Shown here: piece by piece, positions 1 to 12,250 of the stretch
How positions within the stretch are numbered: the first letter of the stretch is position 1
How the letters are laid out: each line of letters starts with the position of its first letter
From: Cordylochernes scorpioides
Lineage: Eukaryota; Arthropoda; Arachnida; Pseudoscorpiones; Chernetidae
Length of the DNA stretch: 64,000 nucleotides
Direction of reading: 5' to 3'
NCBI GenBank assembly: GCA_030710605.1
Contig: CP092880.1
Coordinates: 4,682,909-4,746,908 of the forward strand
The notes under the pieces: generated by a model
Databases searched by the model: none
Told to the model about the DNA's origin: nothing
The model's input: only the letters and a program-made list of their open reading frames with translations
Translations under genes and position numbers: made by a program

Positions 1-156
1 TACCTTGCCATATGATCAAATTGAATAGGATTTTTGAATATTCACAATTAAGAAAAAATTATGATAAACCTTTATAAAAATATCTCAAAACCTTACGCAA
101 TAGGTTTCTTTATTACAAATACACCGCAAGCTTTCGAGCTCTCTTGATCTTCAAGC

Positions 157-728
157 TTTTATCATGTATATCGGGATTCAGACAATAACTCTCAAAGATA
201 CACTCTTGGACAAAACTTAAGGAAGTTGTACCTTTCAGCATGTATATCGGGATTCAGACAATAACTCTCAAAGATACACTCATGGACAAAACTTAAGGAA
301 GTTGTACCTTTCAGCATGTATATCGGGATTCAGACAATAACTCTCAAAGATACACTCATGGACAAAACTTAAGGAAGTTGTACCTTTCAGCATGTATATC
401 GGGGTTCAGACAATAACTCTCAAAGATACACTCATGGACAAAACTTAAGGAAGTTGTACCTTTCAGCATGTATATCGGGATTCAGACAATAACTCTCAAA
501 GATACACTGATGGACAAAACTTAAGGAAGTTGTACCTTTTATCATATATATCGGGATTCAGACAATAACTCTCAAAGGATCTTTAATACACAGTGACCTT
601 TATTGAAGACAGATAACCAAGCGTGAACAAAATTGCCTCTCTCTCTCTCTCTCTTTCAAAAAGACAGATGACTGGCGACATCGAGACCTTCCACTTCCTT
701 AAGTTTTGTCCATGAGTGTATATAAAGT
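157..728 (+). repeat. 76-bp tandem array derived from a Tc1-type MITE
   Basis: About 5.5 copies of a 76-bp unit occupy 157-577 (CATGTATATCGGG recurs at 163, 239, 315, 391, 467 and 543). Each copy contains ACTCATGGACAAAACTTAAG, a Tc1/mariner-like terminal sequence. The array is followed by the other end of the same element (578-728), ending in the inverted copy CCATGAGTGTATA with a TC microsatellite inside. The same family builds the arrays at 48.3-49.4 kb and 51.6-52.0 kb. Confidence 0.85.
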
Positions 729-1735
729 CTTAATACAAATGGAGCATGTTGGATACAAGCAGATATAAGCAAGCTTGTATACAACTATCGTAAAGCAAGT
801 ACTACACTATATGTTTATTTTATTATACGTATGCACATATGCAATAGTTACTATGCAAACTCTTGGTCAAAAACTGCTGGTGTGTTTGCAACAAAGGTTA
901 CAGCTGTATCAATGTTTGTTTACATTCCCCATGATGGAATTACTTCAGATAATTATGACTAGGCTTTATTAAGGTGTCTATGCCCAAATAACTAAATATT
1001 ATATAGCTAATCGGAACAGTAAAATCCTCTACAATACATATAAATAATAAACAAAACGGCTATCAAGGGTGAGTTTCATGTTTTATTGCATATTCTTCAC
1101 TAAAACAAAGAGGGTAACTCTTAGGTGATTTATCCTTGTCTCAATACGATAGTCAACAAATATATAACTGGATGAATGCAATGATGTTTGATCAAAGTCT
1201 TCTTTTTGGTTTATATAAATTCTACAAGGCTGCAGTCACCGTTCGGAGGAGATTAATTGAATCGCCGAATGTCGTGGTCCATTTGGACGAGGAGGAAAGC
1301 GTAGACTAGAACGCGGCTGATTCCACACTAGCCTGTTCAGTGATACTCTATTGATGTATGCACGAAGGAACGTGTGGCCACTGGACAGGCGTCGGACCTG
1401 GAGGCTGTTGTTAGGTGCTGCGCTGCCTGGAGTACAGGAGCTCCATCTATGATTCCTTTCTTCCTGTGGTGAATCTGTATAAGACCGGTGGTCTTAATAA
1501 ATCTTTGTGTGTGTATATTCATCTCAAGCTTTCGGGTATCACAAACCCAAAGTCCTATACTCCTATAGAAAGGTTTGTGATACTCAAAAGTTAGAGATGA
1601 ATATACAATATAACAAGAAAATCACCTTCGGAAGCTGTTTTACTTATTATTTATAATTCTATACCTTCATTTCCGGCACTAATTAATGAAATATCAAAGA
1701 ATAGGTATGTAGCGGTGGCGATATTCCACAGGATT
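729..1735. other. No gene recognised; GC-richer patch at 1220-1510
   Basis: Mostly AT-rich sequence. Motifs near 1040-1090 and 1590-1650 recur at 59040-59120 (GAAACTCACCTTCGA-type), so they belong to an unidentified dispersed repeat. The 1220-1510 patch is GC-richer and looks like degraded retroelement coding DNA, but no family motif could be read. Confidence 0.4.
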
Positions 1736-1842
1736 ATATCCTGGAAAAAGGCCACATAGTGTTTTCCCCATCCCTTGTGAACTGGCGAATCCTGTATAGG
1801 GCGAGAGGCCCTAAATAAAGGCTTTGTTGTTGTTTGTTATAT
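1736..1842 (+). mobile_element. LINE or SINE 3' tail ending in (TTG)n
   Basis: The segment GGCGAATCCTGTATAGGG, then CCCTAAATAAAGGCTTTGTTG, is shared with 30880-30935, 36840-36900 (reverse) and 40630-40705. It carries an AATAAA-like signal followed by a TTG repeat, the normal end of a non-LTR family here. No coding part is left. Confidence 0.6.
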
Positions 1843-1911
1843 TATATAGGTATGTAAACGCTTGTGTGTGATAAAAACAGAAAGGAGTGGTTATACATAA
1901 CATTGGTTATA

Positions 1912-2088
1912 TAGCAACACCTCCCTGTAAAGGATACCTAATTGCAGAGCAAAAATGTCCTTTATGAAGAGATGTCTTCTTACCGTAGAGTTTTTAAATA
2001 GTAAAAATGGTCATTTTGGCAATGAAAACTGTCCTTTGTAGAGAGGTGTCCTCTAGCCGAAGTGTCCTCTCATGGAGGTTCTACTGTA
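1912..2088. mobile_element. pogo/Tigger-like MITE (CTCCCTGTAAAGGA family), damaged
   Basis: The right end reads GGAGGTTCTACTGTA, the inverted counterpart of the left end of the copy at 40071. The left end has decayed. The interior (TGTCCTTTRTRRAGAGGTGTCC) matches copies at 32642-32822 and 40071-40241. It lies just upstream of the ESRP promoter. It has no coding capacity. Confidence 0.7.
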
Positions 2089-2189
2089 ACTGTGTGTAAG
2101 TGCTTACATTTCCCATGCTGGAACATTTGGAACGAATGGGTGGAATGGAGGATCGAATAGTAAATCCTAAACGTACTAGAACGTATTAA

Positions 2190-2366
2190 AAACGTCAATC
2201 GTATATACTTGCACGCGGCCGGCTATACGGTTTGAAAGAAAGCAGCAGCCCCCTAGCGGCCCCCACAGGCCTACCTCCCTGATTGGCTGGAGCGGAGCAG
2301 ACAAACCTGCCAGGTAGACGTAGTGCGTGACACGTCACCATTTGGACAGGTGCTAGCTGTGTTGGG
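2190..2366 (+). promoter_or_regulatory. Probable 5' UTR and proximal promoter of the ESRP/fusilli gene
   Basis: This segment directly precedes the start codon and is clearly GC-richer than the surrounding intronic and intergenic DNA. It contains GATTGGCT near 2281, an inverted CCAAT box of the kind bound by NF-Y, and ACGTCACC near 2333, which resembles a CRE half-site. No TATA box at a convincing distance is seen. The transcription start cannot be placed, and an upstream non-coding exon is possible. Confidence 0.45.
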
Positions 2367-2492
2367 ATGGCGGGACAACATTCGGTGGCGGTGTACCTCA
2401 TCACTGCAGGCTTACATGGCGATGCTTTGGGAGCAGACGAACAAGAAATTGTGCTCTTCTGCTACTCTATCGTGGATCTTCTCAGCGGCAAG
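2367..2492 (+). CDS. fusilli (ESRP ortholog): ESRP/fusilli splicing regulator, first coding exon
   Basis: This exon encodes the first 42 residues of an epithelial splicing regulatory protein. It starts at an ATG with G at -3 and G at +4 (good Kozak context) and ends at GGCAAG|GTGAGT, a near-perfect 5' splice site, in phase 0. The peptide contains LITAGLHGDALGADEQEIVL, which matches the N-terminus of vertebrate ESRP1 from memory (ITAG...G..LG.DE.E..L followed by VVDL). The family is nuclear, binds GU-rich RNA through three RRMs and controls alternative splicing in epithelia. This part belongs to the N-terminal domain, often classed as RNase H-like. The open frame runs on past the donor to a stop at 2573, but that extension has no resemblance to the family. 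The next exon is 48 kb downstream. Confidence 0.9.
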
Positions 2493-2573
2493 GTGAGTTT
2501 GAAAGCCAGACGATACCTGGTAAAGCAACACGTGGACGACGTGGCTAGATACATTCTGTTGCTGATTGCTTAG

Positions 2574-4850
2574 AACCCAATATTGAACTATGTGTGTTGC
2601 TATCTTCAATCACATCATTCTCTAACTCACAGACTTCGACGATACGCAACAATTGCATCCTTTGTTTCGACAGTACGTTTTATACGTATATCTCCAATTT
2701 TATGTTTGATTATAACGCATATCTAAGAAGCTATATTAAAAATATGTTATATATATACTTGATTAGGTAATTTAATAATATATAAACAAAGTAAATAACC
2801 AAAAAATGTAACATCAATACCTATCTATCACTGAAAATACCATAATAATATGTGGGATAGAGAAAAAGTTGGATATACAAAAATAAATATACATCTATTA
2901 AGATTTCTTTGCTGTAAAGCTATTTTTTTTAATTAGAAGTCTTTCAAATAAAAGTTTCAAAGCATAGTTTAAATAGTATATAAAATGAGAGAGGGTTAAA
3001 AAGATATGTTTATGTGTGTGAAAGTTTGGTTTGATAAAATATACATTAAAATATATCGTATGCTCTATTTTAGTATTTCCATTATCATTCCTTATCTCAA
3101 TTAGAACGAGTTTTTTCGTTAAATAAACGAGTCTAGTTAAATTAATCAGTAAAGAAGGTCACCATATGCTAGGAGTTGTAGCTAACACAGCTGGCGGCAA
3201 TTGGAAAAAATCCATGTACGTTAGAAAGAATAATACGATTAAAGCTGTTAGTCTGATTTTGAAATTTAGCATACGATAATTTTATTTTATTTAATTTTTT
3301 AGTTTCCAAATAAATAAAAACCTTTTATATTTGTTTTTGGTTTGCAATTTGAATAAATTTTAATTATATAAACATTGTTTTATTGCCTTTTAAACGCCCC
3401 AAAAGTGCTTTTGAAAATGAATATTAGTTTATTTTTATTGTACGAGCCTAAAAAGATTTTAACATATTATCAATAAATAAGAACAAAACTGAAAATTAGA
3501 CCAAAGGATTAAATTATATGTTTAGTTTTGAAGAAAATTATACCTTTTAAAAAATGTCTCCTTAAAATAAGTAATCAAAAATTTATAATACTATAATATA
3601 ACCATATTAACAAATTTCATAGGAATATATCAAAATAATCTTCAAAAATCTATACATTAGATTTAAAAAAAAAAATTTTAAATATATTTTCCTCTCTTTT
3701 TGAAAAAGAGCAATCCATAAATATATCTTTAATTAAAAAGGCATATATTGGACCGAAAAATATTTTATTTAGCAATATTTGTAAATAAATTATTTTTTGA
3801 CCCAATGTATGTATGTCTTTTAAATTAAATTTCTCTCTTTCTCTCTCAAGTGTAATAAGAAATACTCTAACTGTACATTATATATAATATTTAATCAATA
3901 AAAATGGGTACGTACATTTTCTCCTAGTGTATAATATATAAACCTAACTTTAATAAAAATGCGTTGCCATTGTACTCAAAATGTAGTTAGATATTACCAA
4001 AAGAAATAGTTCAATAAATTTTTATAAATATGGTTATATTTTGTGCAAATAAATTATAGATTTCTGAGAAGCAAAATCAAAGTTTTTCATTGATTTAAAA
4101 TAAAATAGTTTTTTTTTTTACATTCATTATTTATAAATGTAAGCAAATATAAATATATAATTTGTCTAAATAGATTTTTGTTTATATATTTTTAAGAACA
4201 AAATCCTATCGTAGATAATTTGTTAATGATTTCTCTAAGATTACTACACTAGTTAACCTAGATTATCTTCAAGAGAGGCATTTAACCCTAAAATTGAGAA
4301 AAAAAAAAGAGGCAAAAAATCAAAAGTAAAGTCTCAAGCAATTAAATGGCTATTAAACATTACATTTAGGTCACAGACAAATTGAACTCTAAGTTGCAAT
4401 TTAAATTGGCGTTCCTTTAAACGAGGAAATGACCATTTACGTTAACATCATTGGGATTACTTACTGTTTGAACAATAAGAAAAAGTTTAGCTTTTATATA
4501 TATACCAAAATATCGTATGTGTATTGGTGTGCTCAAAAGTGGAAATGATACATTTTGCTATTCAAAATATATATTTTTGATATTTAATATATATATATAT
4601 ATTTGCGATATCTATCTATTTTTGTCTATAATACTAAAAAAGAAACATTATAAATATTTTAAAAAATTATTTACGTAATTTTTTCATAAATATTTAAATG
4701 CCAAAATTATCTACGCCTTTAATCCTTACTTTAGTGAGAGAGCTTTAATAAAAGATTAGCAGATATATATAAAATACTTAGAGAATGTATAAAAATATAT
4801 TCCAACTCTATTTTTATAAACAAGGTTAAGCCTTTATTATTCAGTGTTAT
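2574..4850. other. AT-rich intronic sequence, nothing recognised
   Basis: Extremely AT-rich with short A and T runs. No open frame, tRNA, known repeat end or tandem periodicity could be supported. Confidence 0.6.
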
Positions 4851-4854
4851 TCAA

Positions 4855-4990
4855 GGGCTGGTAAACAAACTAAAAGGGTGACATTTTAAGGGTGGAGTTG
4901 AATGGGAGAGGGTAACACCCTTTTTTGACAAGGGGAAAGTGAAAGGGGATGAGGGGGTGTGATTTCCTGCCATGGGGCGAACAAAATATT
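4855..4990 (+). other. G/purine-rich patch
   Basis: A short strand-asymmetric segment with GGGG runs (AGGGGATGAGGGGGTGTG near 4935) inside very AT-rich DNA. Its origin is unknown and no coding frame is supported. Confidence 0.4.
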
Positions 4991-5548
4991 TCACTGATTA
5001 TTTGTCAAAAGATCGAAAAAATAGATGCAAGCATACGAACTATTTCGTAAACAAAAAATATATTTTTTTATTGAATTAATCAAATATTTAAATTATATAT
5101 TTAAATTGTCTGTTGCGTATATATAAATATTTAATTTTGGTGACATTTTGGAAACAATTTTATGACTTATTGTCTAATAAATATATATTTTCAATGTTGC
5201 GAACTTCTTTGTAACTAAAATTAATCGATTGATTATAGGGTATGTTAAATCTCTATAATAAAACTTTTTTTTTATAAGGAAAATTCTCTATAAGAAAAAA
5301 AAAATTAAATAGTTGTAAATATATTATTTAGGGAATTCCTCTCAGACTAAAATATAGAATGAAAACTAAAATAAATAAATAAAATTATCATTCTATTCAA
5401 TTTATTTATAAAGGATTTTCAGTGAATATCGTTTTGACCAAATTCCAAATCATATTCGAATATATTCATGTATATATATATTTATATTAAATGTTCTATT
5501 TTAAATCAAATGAATTTTAAATTTATAAATTTTATTGCCATCTATCGT

Positions 5549-5693
5549 TAATATTTTACACAAATAAATTTACTGGCAATGCGTTTCTTTTAAATATCAT
5601 CAAATATTTTCTCTACAGGAAAATAGTTGAGAAAATATTTGATGATATTTAAAAGAAACGCATTGCCAGTAAATTTATTTGTGTAAAATATTA
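5549..5693. repeat. Near-perfect hairpin element
   Basis: Two arms of about 65 bp face each other across a loop of about 14 bp (left arm begins TAATATTTTACACAAATAAA, right arm ends with its complement). A deleted relative lies at 23596-23700, where the outer ends also include CGATAGATGGCAAT. This is a MITE-like foldback unit with no coding capacity. Confidence 0.85.
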
Positions 5694-6289
5694 ACAAATG
5701 AATTTTGACTATTTAAAAATATTTTCATTTTATTTATCGTTAGTATAATTTTTAAAAGATGTTATACAATAATTTCTTTTTTTTTTGTGGATTTTAAGGA
5801 ATCATATATTGATAATTTTAGTAAAGTTTGACTAATAAGGTATTAATGATAATTATATTTTGCGCAAAACACACAAAAGATCATATTAACACTGTTGTGT
5901 TGTTTATCTTTTATAAACTACAACTTATATATTTATTATTTACAGTCAGTCTATTGTTTTTAATTCCTCTTCTTATATTCACATCACTTATATATTTCAC
6001 ACTATTCTACAAACACCTTATGTAAGCTGAAATTTCTTTAAAAACCTTTTTTTTTCAATGAATGCCGTACGTGTGTGTATGGCACACAATCGATCCATAA
6101 TTCACTGCTCTATGGATTTAGTGATTCGCTGGCTAAGCAAGGTGACATCTGCCATTGGCTTCGCAAGCTCTAACTGTGACACGATCTCGATTTCGTTACG
6201 TAGAATGAAAGTCTCAGTTGTCACATCGAGTGTCAATTTCGCTCTTTTCTCGTAATTCCCTCATTTTTTTAAAGTCATAAGTTGAGAAG
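5694..6289. other. No gene recognised
   Basis: AT-rich up to about 6050, then a GC-richer 200-bp patch (6058-6260) with an open frame that has no family resemblance. I treat the frame as chance. Confidence 0.4.
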
Positions 6290-8222
6290 GTCCTTTGACT
6301 GACTGTAATCCTCTCGATGTACTACTAAAGCCCTATCTTCCATTGTAGTATGAAATATGTCTGGAGTATGAAATATACCCATCATTTAGTATTTTCTTAG
6401 ATATTACCCTATATTATTAGTCTTTGATCATTACAAGCAATCTATAGCCATACGGGTAGTTGGCGCTCTGCGCTCCTGGAACCTGGGTTATAAATATATC
6501 TCTCTCTATAGCCATATTTTCCAAAGTCTTCTGAAATAGGAAGCAGATTCATCAGGTCAACTTTCTTTTCTTCGATATTCTTCTATATCATCATTGCTAA
6601 TCATAAGCAATATAGCCCTGCTTTCCAATGTCTTCTGGAATATATATGAAGCATATCCACCAGGTCCTTATTTCTTATTCTCCTGTATCATACGTCTTTG
6701 ATCATCACAAGTAATTGTAGTACTATAGCCCTACTTTAAATTGTCATTTTGGAGTATGAAACGACCCCATTAGGTCATTCTTTCTTTTCTTAGATATGCT
6801 TCTATATCATAAGTCTTTGATCATTACAAGCAATTTATAACCCTACTTTCCAATGTCTTCTAAAATATGAAGCACATGGACGCATCAGGTCAATCTTTAT
6901 TTATTTTCTTAGATATTCTCCTGTATCACACGTCTTTGATAATCAAAAACGATCTTAGAACTATAGCCCTTCCTTCCAATGTCTTCTTGAGTATGAAGGA
7001 CAGCCATCAGGTCATTCTTTATTAGATATTATCCTGTAATCACACGTCTTTGATAATCAAAAACGATCTTAGTACTATAGCCCTTTCCTCCAATGTCTTC
7101 TTGAGTATGAAGAACAGCCATTAAGTCATTCTTTATTAGATATTCTCCTGTAATCACACGTCTTTGATAATCACAAACGATCTTAGTACTATAGCCCTAC
7201 CTTCCAATGTCTTCTTGAGTATGAAGGACAGCCATCAGGTCATTCTTTATTAGATATTCTCCTGTAATCACATGTCTTTGATCATCACAAACGATCTTAG
7301 TACCATAGCCCTTCCCTCCAATGTCTTCTAGAGCATGAAACAGCCCTATTAGGTCATTCTTTATTAGATATTCTCCTGTAATCACACGTCTTTGATCATC
7401 ACAAACGATCTTTGTACTATAGCCCTTCCCTCCAATGTCTTCTAGAGCATGAAACAGCCCTATTAGGTCATTCTTTATTAGATATTCTCCTGTAATCACA
7501 CGTCTTTGATCATCACAAACGATCTTAGTACCATAGCCCTTCCCTCCAATGTCTTCTAGAGCATGAAACAGCCCTATTAGGTCATTCTTTATTAGATATT
7601 CTCCTGTAATCACACGTCTTTGATCATCACAAACGATCTTTGTACTATAGCCCTTCCCTCCAATGTCTTCTAGAGCATGAAACAGCCCTATTTGGTCATT
7701 CTTTATTAGATATTCTCCTGTAATCACACGTCTTTGATCATCACAAACGATCTTAGTACTATAGCCCTACCTTCCAATGTCTTCTGGAGTACTAAGCACA
7801 TTCATCAGGTCATTCTTTCTTTCTTTTCTTAGATATTCTCCTGTAATCACACGTCTTTGATCATCAAAAACGATCTTAGTACTATAGCCCTACTTTCCAA
7901 TATCTTCTTGAGTATGAAGAACATTCATTAGGTCATTCTTTATTAGATATTCTCCTGTATCACATGTCTTTGATCATCACAAACGATCTTAGTACTATAT
8001 CCAATCTTCCAATGTCTTCTAGAGCATGAAACAGCCCTATTAGGTCATTCTTTATTAGACATTCTCCTGTAATCACACGTCTTTGATCATAAAAAACGAT
8101 CTTAGTACTATATCCAATCTTCCAATGTCTTCTAGAGCATGAAACAGCCCTATTAGGTCATTCATTCTTTCTTTTTCGGATATTCCCTTGTGTCAGACCT
8201 CTTTGATTATCACAAGCAATCA
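6290..8222. repeat. 114-bp tandem array, about 16 copies
   Basis: The unit contains CACGTCTTTGATCATCACAA and TCCAATGTCTTCTAGAGCATG. Exact spacing in the core is 114 bp (for example 7384 to 7498). Copies at 7190-7780 are nearly identical, while those at both edges are diverged with small indels, as expected when unequal exchange homogenises an array centre. Because 114 is divisible by 3, the minus strand stays open for 176 residues with a 38-residue repeat. The open frame covers only the uniform core, so I do not call it a gene. Confidence 0.9.
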
Positions 8223-8343
8223 TTGAGTAAAAATATTGATATAAGGTATTATTTTATTGAATTGTCAACTCAAGATAAACCATGAATCAATCACATGAAA
8301 AGATACTTTTCCCTGGAGGCCTGATATTTTTTACTCAATATTG
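8223..8343. repeat. Small inverted-repeat element
   Basis: ATTGAGTAAAAATATTGATA at the left faces TGATATTTTTTACTCAAT at the right, about 120 bp overall. It abuts the 114-bp array and is probably a small MITE or hairpin remnant. Confidence 0.5.
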
Positions 8344-9284
8344 GTACAATGATTTATTTCATTGATTTGAACAATCATAGTACCACACAGCCCTACTTTC
8401 AGGCAGAATAACAATTAGATTATTATTTCTTCTTCGATAATCTTCCTGGGTATTTGAGAATCACGAAAATAATTTATAGCAATCACAGATGGGAGAGTGC
8501 CACGTGCCCTCCAACGCCGAGGAATTTCACTACATTGACGTTAGCATCAGCTGCCGATTGCCTCAACAACGGATATAAAGAATACCAAGTGTTCTGTTAT
8601 AATTGTGGCTCACATCCATTTCTACAGAAAAACACTTCTTCAGTGAAATAAATGTAATTCGCTGATACTATTTGAAACACAAGAACTAAAATTATAATCT
8701 TTCCTTATTTCGACCAAAGTGATTGTGAGAGGTTTCAACCCAAAAGGCTTTTTCTTCACGGCCCTAATACGATAACAAATGATTTGAAAAATCGTATTAG
8801 GGTTGGGAAGAAAATCCTTTTGGCTTGAAAATTCGTCTAGTTTGATTGAAATAAAGAAACGGATTGTTGTTATAGGGTAACTTCTCTAGTGTATTTAGAC
8901 TATTTCAGTCGAGGTCACCCTAGTAATAATAGTTTGAACCTGGGCTTATTTGAAGTGGAGATTTCCAAAATTTACAAAATTGCAAAACTTCATTGATCCG
9001 ATTCTATTGAGTGAAGAGATGAAAGAAAATCATTTTGGCTTGAAAGTTCACCCAGTTTGGTCAAATTTAAAAAACAGATTGTTGTTATAGGGTAACTTCT
9101 CTAGTGAATTCGGACTATTTCAGTTGAGGGAGAGAGAGATTGAGATTGAAACTACTTTATTTCAATGTCCATATAAGATTATATGAGTGCATAATGTAGC
9201 TGCTGTTTTGTCCGTGAGGTCAAGAGACGTACGGACCTCTGTGGTGTTGATCTCTTGGCGGAACGACTTGGAAGTCGGACTCGG

Positions 9285-9301
9285 CCCCCCCCCCCCCCCC
9301 C
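9285..9301 (+). repeat. Poly-C run
   Basis: An uninterrupted run of about 17 C residues in otherwise AT-rich DNA. A second, shorter run sits near 43582. Its length is likely unstable and prone to sequencing error. Confidence 0.9.
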
Positions 9302-9394
9302 ACTACGGCAAAGTGGATCAACTTCGGGGGGATAATAGACAGATAGATAATAGATAATAGACACACAACTAAATTCTACCTTACGAATTATAAC

Positions 9395-10060
9395 AGGGGT
9401 TTGCCAACCTACAAGAATCGACTGGCTTCCAGTTCTTGCTCACATCTCTCCACCTGAGCTACGCAGAAAGGAAGCCACCAAGAAAATGTACCAAAAACTC
9501 TTGGATTCACCCGACCTCGAAATTAACCCTATCCTACAGTCTCCCCCAAATCATAGACTAAAATCAAGGAAGCCGATATGGTCCAGAGGAAACCAACTTC
9601 TCTCCCAAAATTTTAATATCTCAGAAGCATGACAAATTCCTGGATCAGCTCCGATATCCCAAACAAGAACCTCATCACAAGCCCAAGTGTCAAGATCCCA
9701 GGTTTTTCCCTCCCTCGACGAGAATGGGTGCTCCTAAACCGCTTTAGGACAGGTCAGGGAAGGTGTGCAGAGCTGATGAAGTTATGGGGCTACACCAAAG
9801 ATCCAAATTGTGCCTGCAACGTCCCACAATCAATGTCCCATATACTAGATGACTGCCCGCTGTACAAATTCAATGGAGGAATCTCCAATCTCCATTCTGT
9901 CACCCCGGAAGCCCTGAACTGGCTGAAGGCCTTGCCTCTCAGACTTTAATGACCGATATGTCCTCACTTCTTTTTTCTAGATTTAATTCATTTTGTCTCC
10001 TCTCTAATTGTAAATACGCTGCTGTATCACCTCATAAGCATAAATAAATAAATAAATAAG
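9395..10060 (+). mobile_element. Non-LTR retrotransposon, C-terminal ORF2 remnant and tail
   Basis: The clearest frame (to a stop at 9949) reads RREWVLLNRFRTGQGRCAEL, then CACNVPQSMSHILDDCPLYKF. This is the RNase-H/zinc-knuckle end typical of LINE ORF2 proteins (C-x-C, H, C). An upstream frame from 9395 (WLPVLAHISPPELRRKEA) belongs to the same protein but is out of register, with a break near 9628. The element ends in an AAATA microsatellite near 10040-10060. It is 5'-truncated and dead. Confidence 0.85.
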
Positions 10061-10484
10061 ATTATATAAGGTTAAATATATAATAAATATAAATATGAAT
10101 AAATAAGATTATATAATGATAAATGTATATAGAGAGAGGTCGTCCTAGACAACATAGATTGAACTTGCGCTTATTTGAAGCGAATTTCCGAAATTTACAA
10201 AATTGTAAAACTTCATGGATCCGATTCTATTAAGTGAAGATGCTTTTTTCGTAAAATATTTATGATCAAAGATTGTTCAAGATTGTATTTCCTATGGATT
10301 TCTCTGGTGTTGGGTTGAACTATGGGTTAGCTGGAACTCGAGTGAACCATAGATCGCAGGGTGAGTGTAGTGGAGGAAGCGAGTAAAATGTTCCTAATGA
10401 TGAAGCTGCAGGTGCTATGCCAGGTGCGGAAGGGATTCAATTTAGTCCTTTGTCCTTGTTGGGACAGCTTGGTGACACTGTAGG

Positions 10485-11310
10485 CGCATCTTACATCTTA
10501 CTCGTTAGCTAGGAGGCGGATATCTTGGCGAAACTGTAGGCGCATCTTACTCGTTGGCTAGTAGGCGGACATCTTGGAGACACTGTAGACGCATCTTGCA
10601 TCTTACTCGTTGGCGAAAATGTAGACGCATCTTAGATTTTACTCGCTGGCTAGGAGACAGACATCTTGGCGAAACTGTAGACGCATCTTGCATCTTGCTC
10701 GTTGGCGAAACTGTAGACGCATCTTAGATTTTACGCTCTGACTAGGAGGCGGACATTTTGGCGAAACTGTAGACGCATCTTGCATCTTACTCGTTGGCGA
10801 AACTGTAGACGCATCTTAGATTTTACGCTCTGACTAGGAGGCGGACATTTTGGCGAAACTGTAGACGCATTTTGCATCTTGCTCGTTGGCGAAACTGTAG
10901 ACGCATCTTAGATTTTACGCTCTGACTAGGAGGCGGACATTTTGGCGAAACTGTAGACGCATCTTGCATCTTACTCGTTGGCGAAACTGTAGACGCATCT
11001 TAGATTTTACTCGCTGGCTAAGAGGCGGACATCTAGGATAAACTGTAGACGCATATTGCATCTTACTCGTTGGCGAAACTGTAGACGCATCTTAGATTTT
11101 ACGCTCTGACTAGGAGGCGGACATTTTGGCGAAACTGTAGACGCATCTTGCATCTTACTCGTTGGCGAAACTGTAGACGCATCTTAGATTTTACTCGCTG
11201 GCTAAGAGGCGGACATCTAGGATAAACTGTAGACGCATATTGCATCTTACTCGTTGGCGAAACTGTAGACGCATCTTAGATCTTACTTCCTACACGTTGG
11301 CTAATAGATG
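10485..11310 (+). repeat. 92-bp dimeric tandem array
   Basis: GACTAGGAGGCGGACA recurs at 10740 and 10832, a 92-bp period. Each unit holds two related halves, both carrying GCGAAACTGTAGACGCATCT, one followed by TGCATCTTACTCG and the other by TAGATTTTAC. About nine units are present, with edge copies diverged. The longer unit GC-rich start at 10300-10480 resembles no known family. Confidence 0.85.
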
Positions 11311-11323
11311 AATATTTTGGTAA

Positions 11324-11601
11324 TACACCTATCCCCCGATTTACACGGTAGATACGTTCCTGAGAAAAACGTGTAAATCGAAAATTAAAAATTTTCGCGA
11401 AATTTTTATGCGAAGAAATACAGACACAGTGTGCGTGTGCAGCAAGTCAGCACATAAGCTTGGGATTCCTCGTGAGATGTGTACACAGCGCATGTGTTCA
11501 ATCACAGTAGCATTTAGTATATGCGATAAAAACAAACAACAAAAAAACTTATTTGGAAAACCGTGTAAAACAAGTACCGTGTAAATCGGGGGATAGGTGT
11601 A
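11324..11601. mobile_element. MITE with 25-bp inverted termini and TA duplication
   Basis: Termini CACCTATCCCCCGATTTACA and the inverted copy ending GGGGGATAGGTG are flanked by TA on both sides (11324-11325, 11600-11601), as for Tc1/mariner/pogo insertions. A second copy lies at 41155-41442. It inserted at the right edge of the 92-bp array. No transposase frame is present. Confidence 0.9.
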
Positions 11602-12010
11602 CTGTAGGTTCCATCTACACGCTGGCTAAATTTACACGCCGTCCGTTTATCCAGTCTTACAGATTCTGGTCGTAAAGAATGCTACCGCACCAAAGCGTCC
11701 TTCAGGAGATCATGGTTTCGTTCTATGGCCTTCGTCAATGTGTCTTCTGGATGACTACGATTTCATAAGATCCCATAGAAAATTAGCCGAGAATAACCTA
11801 TTATAGAATGATGGTCTTTAAAGTGTGGTTACCGAAATTTGCCGAAATTTTCATATATGGTTGAAATCTTTCTTGAGATTCAAGATAAAATTGTGAAAAG
11901 CGTTTGAAAACTTTCAAAATTTCTTTCACGAGGAGTTTCTTTTTAAAAGGCAAGCTTTCAAGTGATGAACGCTCTTCCACAGTCTTAATTGACTGTTTGA
12001 CTGTTTCTTA

Positions 12011-12250
12011 TATGTAGCGATTTAATAAATTGAAAGAAGACAAGTTTCTTTAATCATTTAACGACGCAAGCTTTCGGGCAAAAACCCTTCAACAGGCAAG
12101 CTAAAGCATAAATACGACACTATGAACCTTTTTTTATTGTGTCGTATTTATGCTTTAGCTTGCCTGTTGAAGGGTTTTTGCCCGAAAGCTTGCGTCGTTA
12201 AATGATTAAAGAAACTTGTCTTCTTTCTCAATTTATTAAATCGCTACATA
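12011..12250. repeat. 240-bp palindrome carrying hammerhead-like relics in both arms
   Basis: Arms of about 110 bp (12011-12120 and 12139-12250) are separated by an 18-nt loop. Each arm contains CTGTTGAAGGG, then a loop, then CCCGAAAGCTTGCGTC in one orientation (right arm +, left arm -). That resembles a hammerhead core with A6 replaced by U and an extra base before helix II. The related string GAAGCTTTCGGACTTG... CTTCAACAGG is at 20090-20120. Confidence 0.75.

Larger units (their letters stand above)
8811..10252. repeat. Roughly 210-bp direct repeats interrupted by a LINE
   Basis: The block GTTGTTATAGGGTAACTTCT is present at about 8870 and 9082 with shared flanks. The downstream part (GCTTATTTGAAG, then TTTACAAAATTG) occurs at about 8945 and again at 10165. 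The second copy breaks at 9128 and resumes at about 10139, so the LINE-bearing segment between is a later insertion. Confidence 0.65.

Noticed and set aside
2493..2573. Extension of exon 1 past the donor to the in-frame stop (68 codons)
   Set aside because: The GTGAGT donor is near-consensus, and the extension does not resemble ESRP, while downstream exons do.
10730..11240. Possible hammerhead in the 92-bp array (CTGACTAGGAGGC ... GGCGAAAC)
   Set aside because: The CUGANGA box is absent (CUGACUAGGA), and no helix III/NUH arrangement follows.
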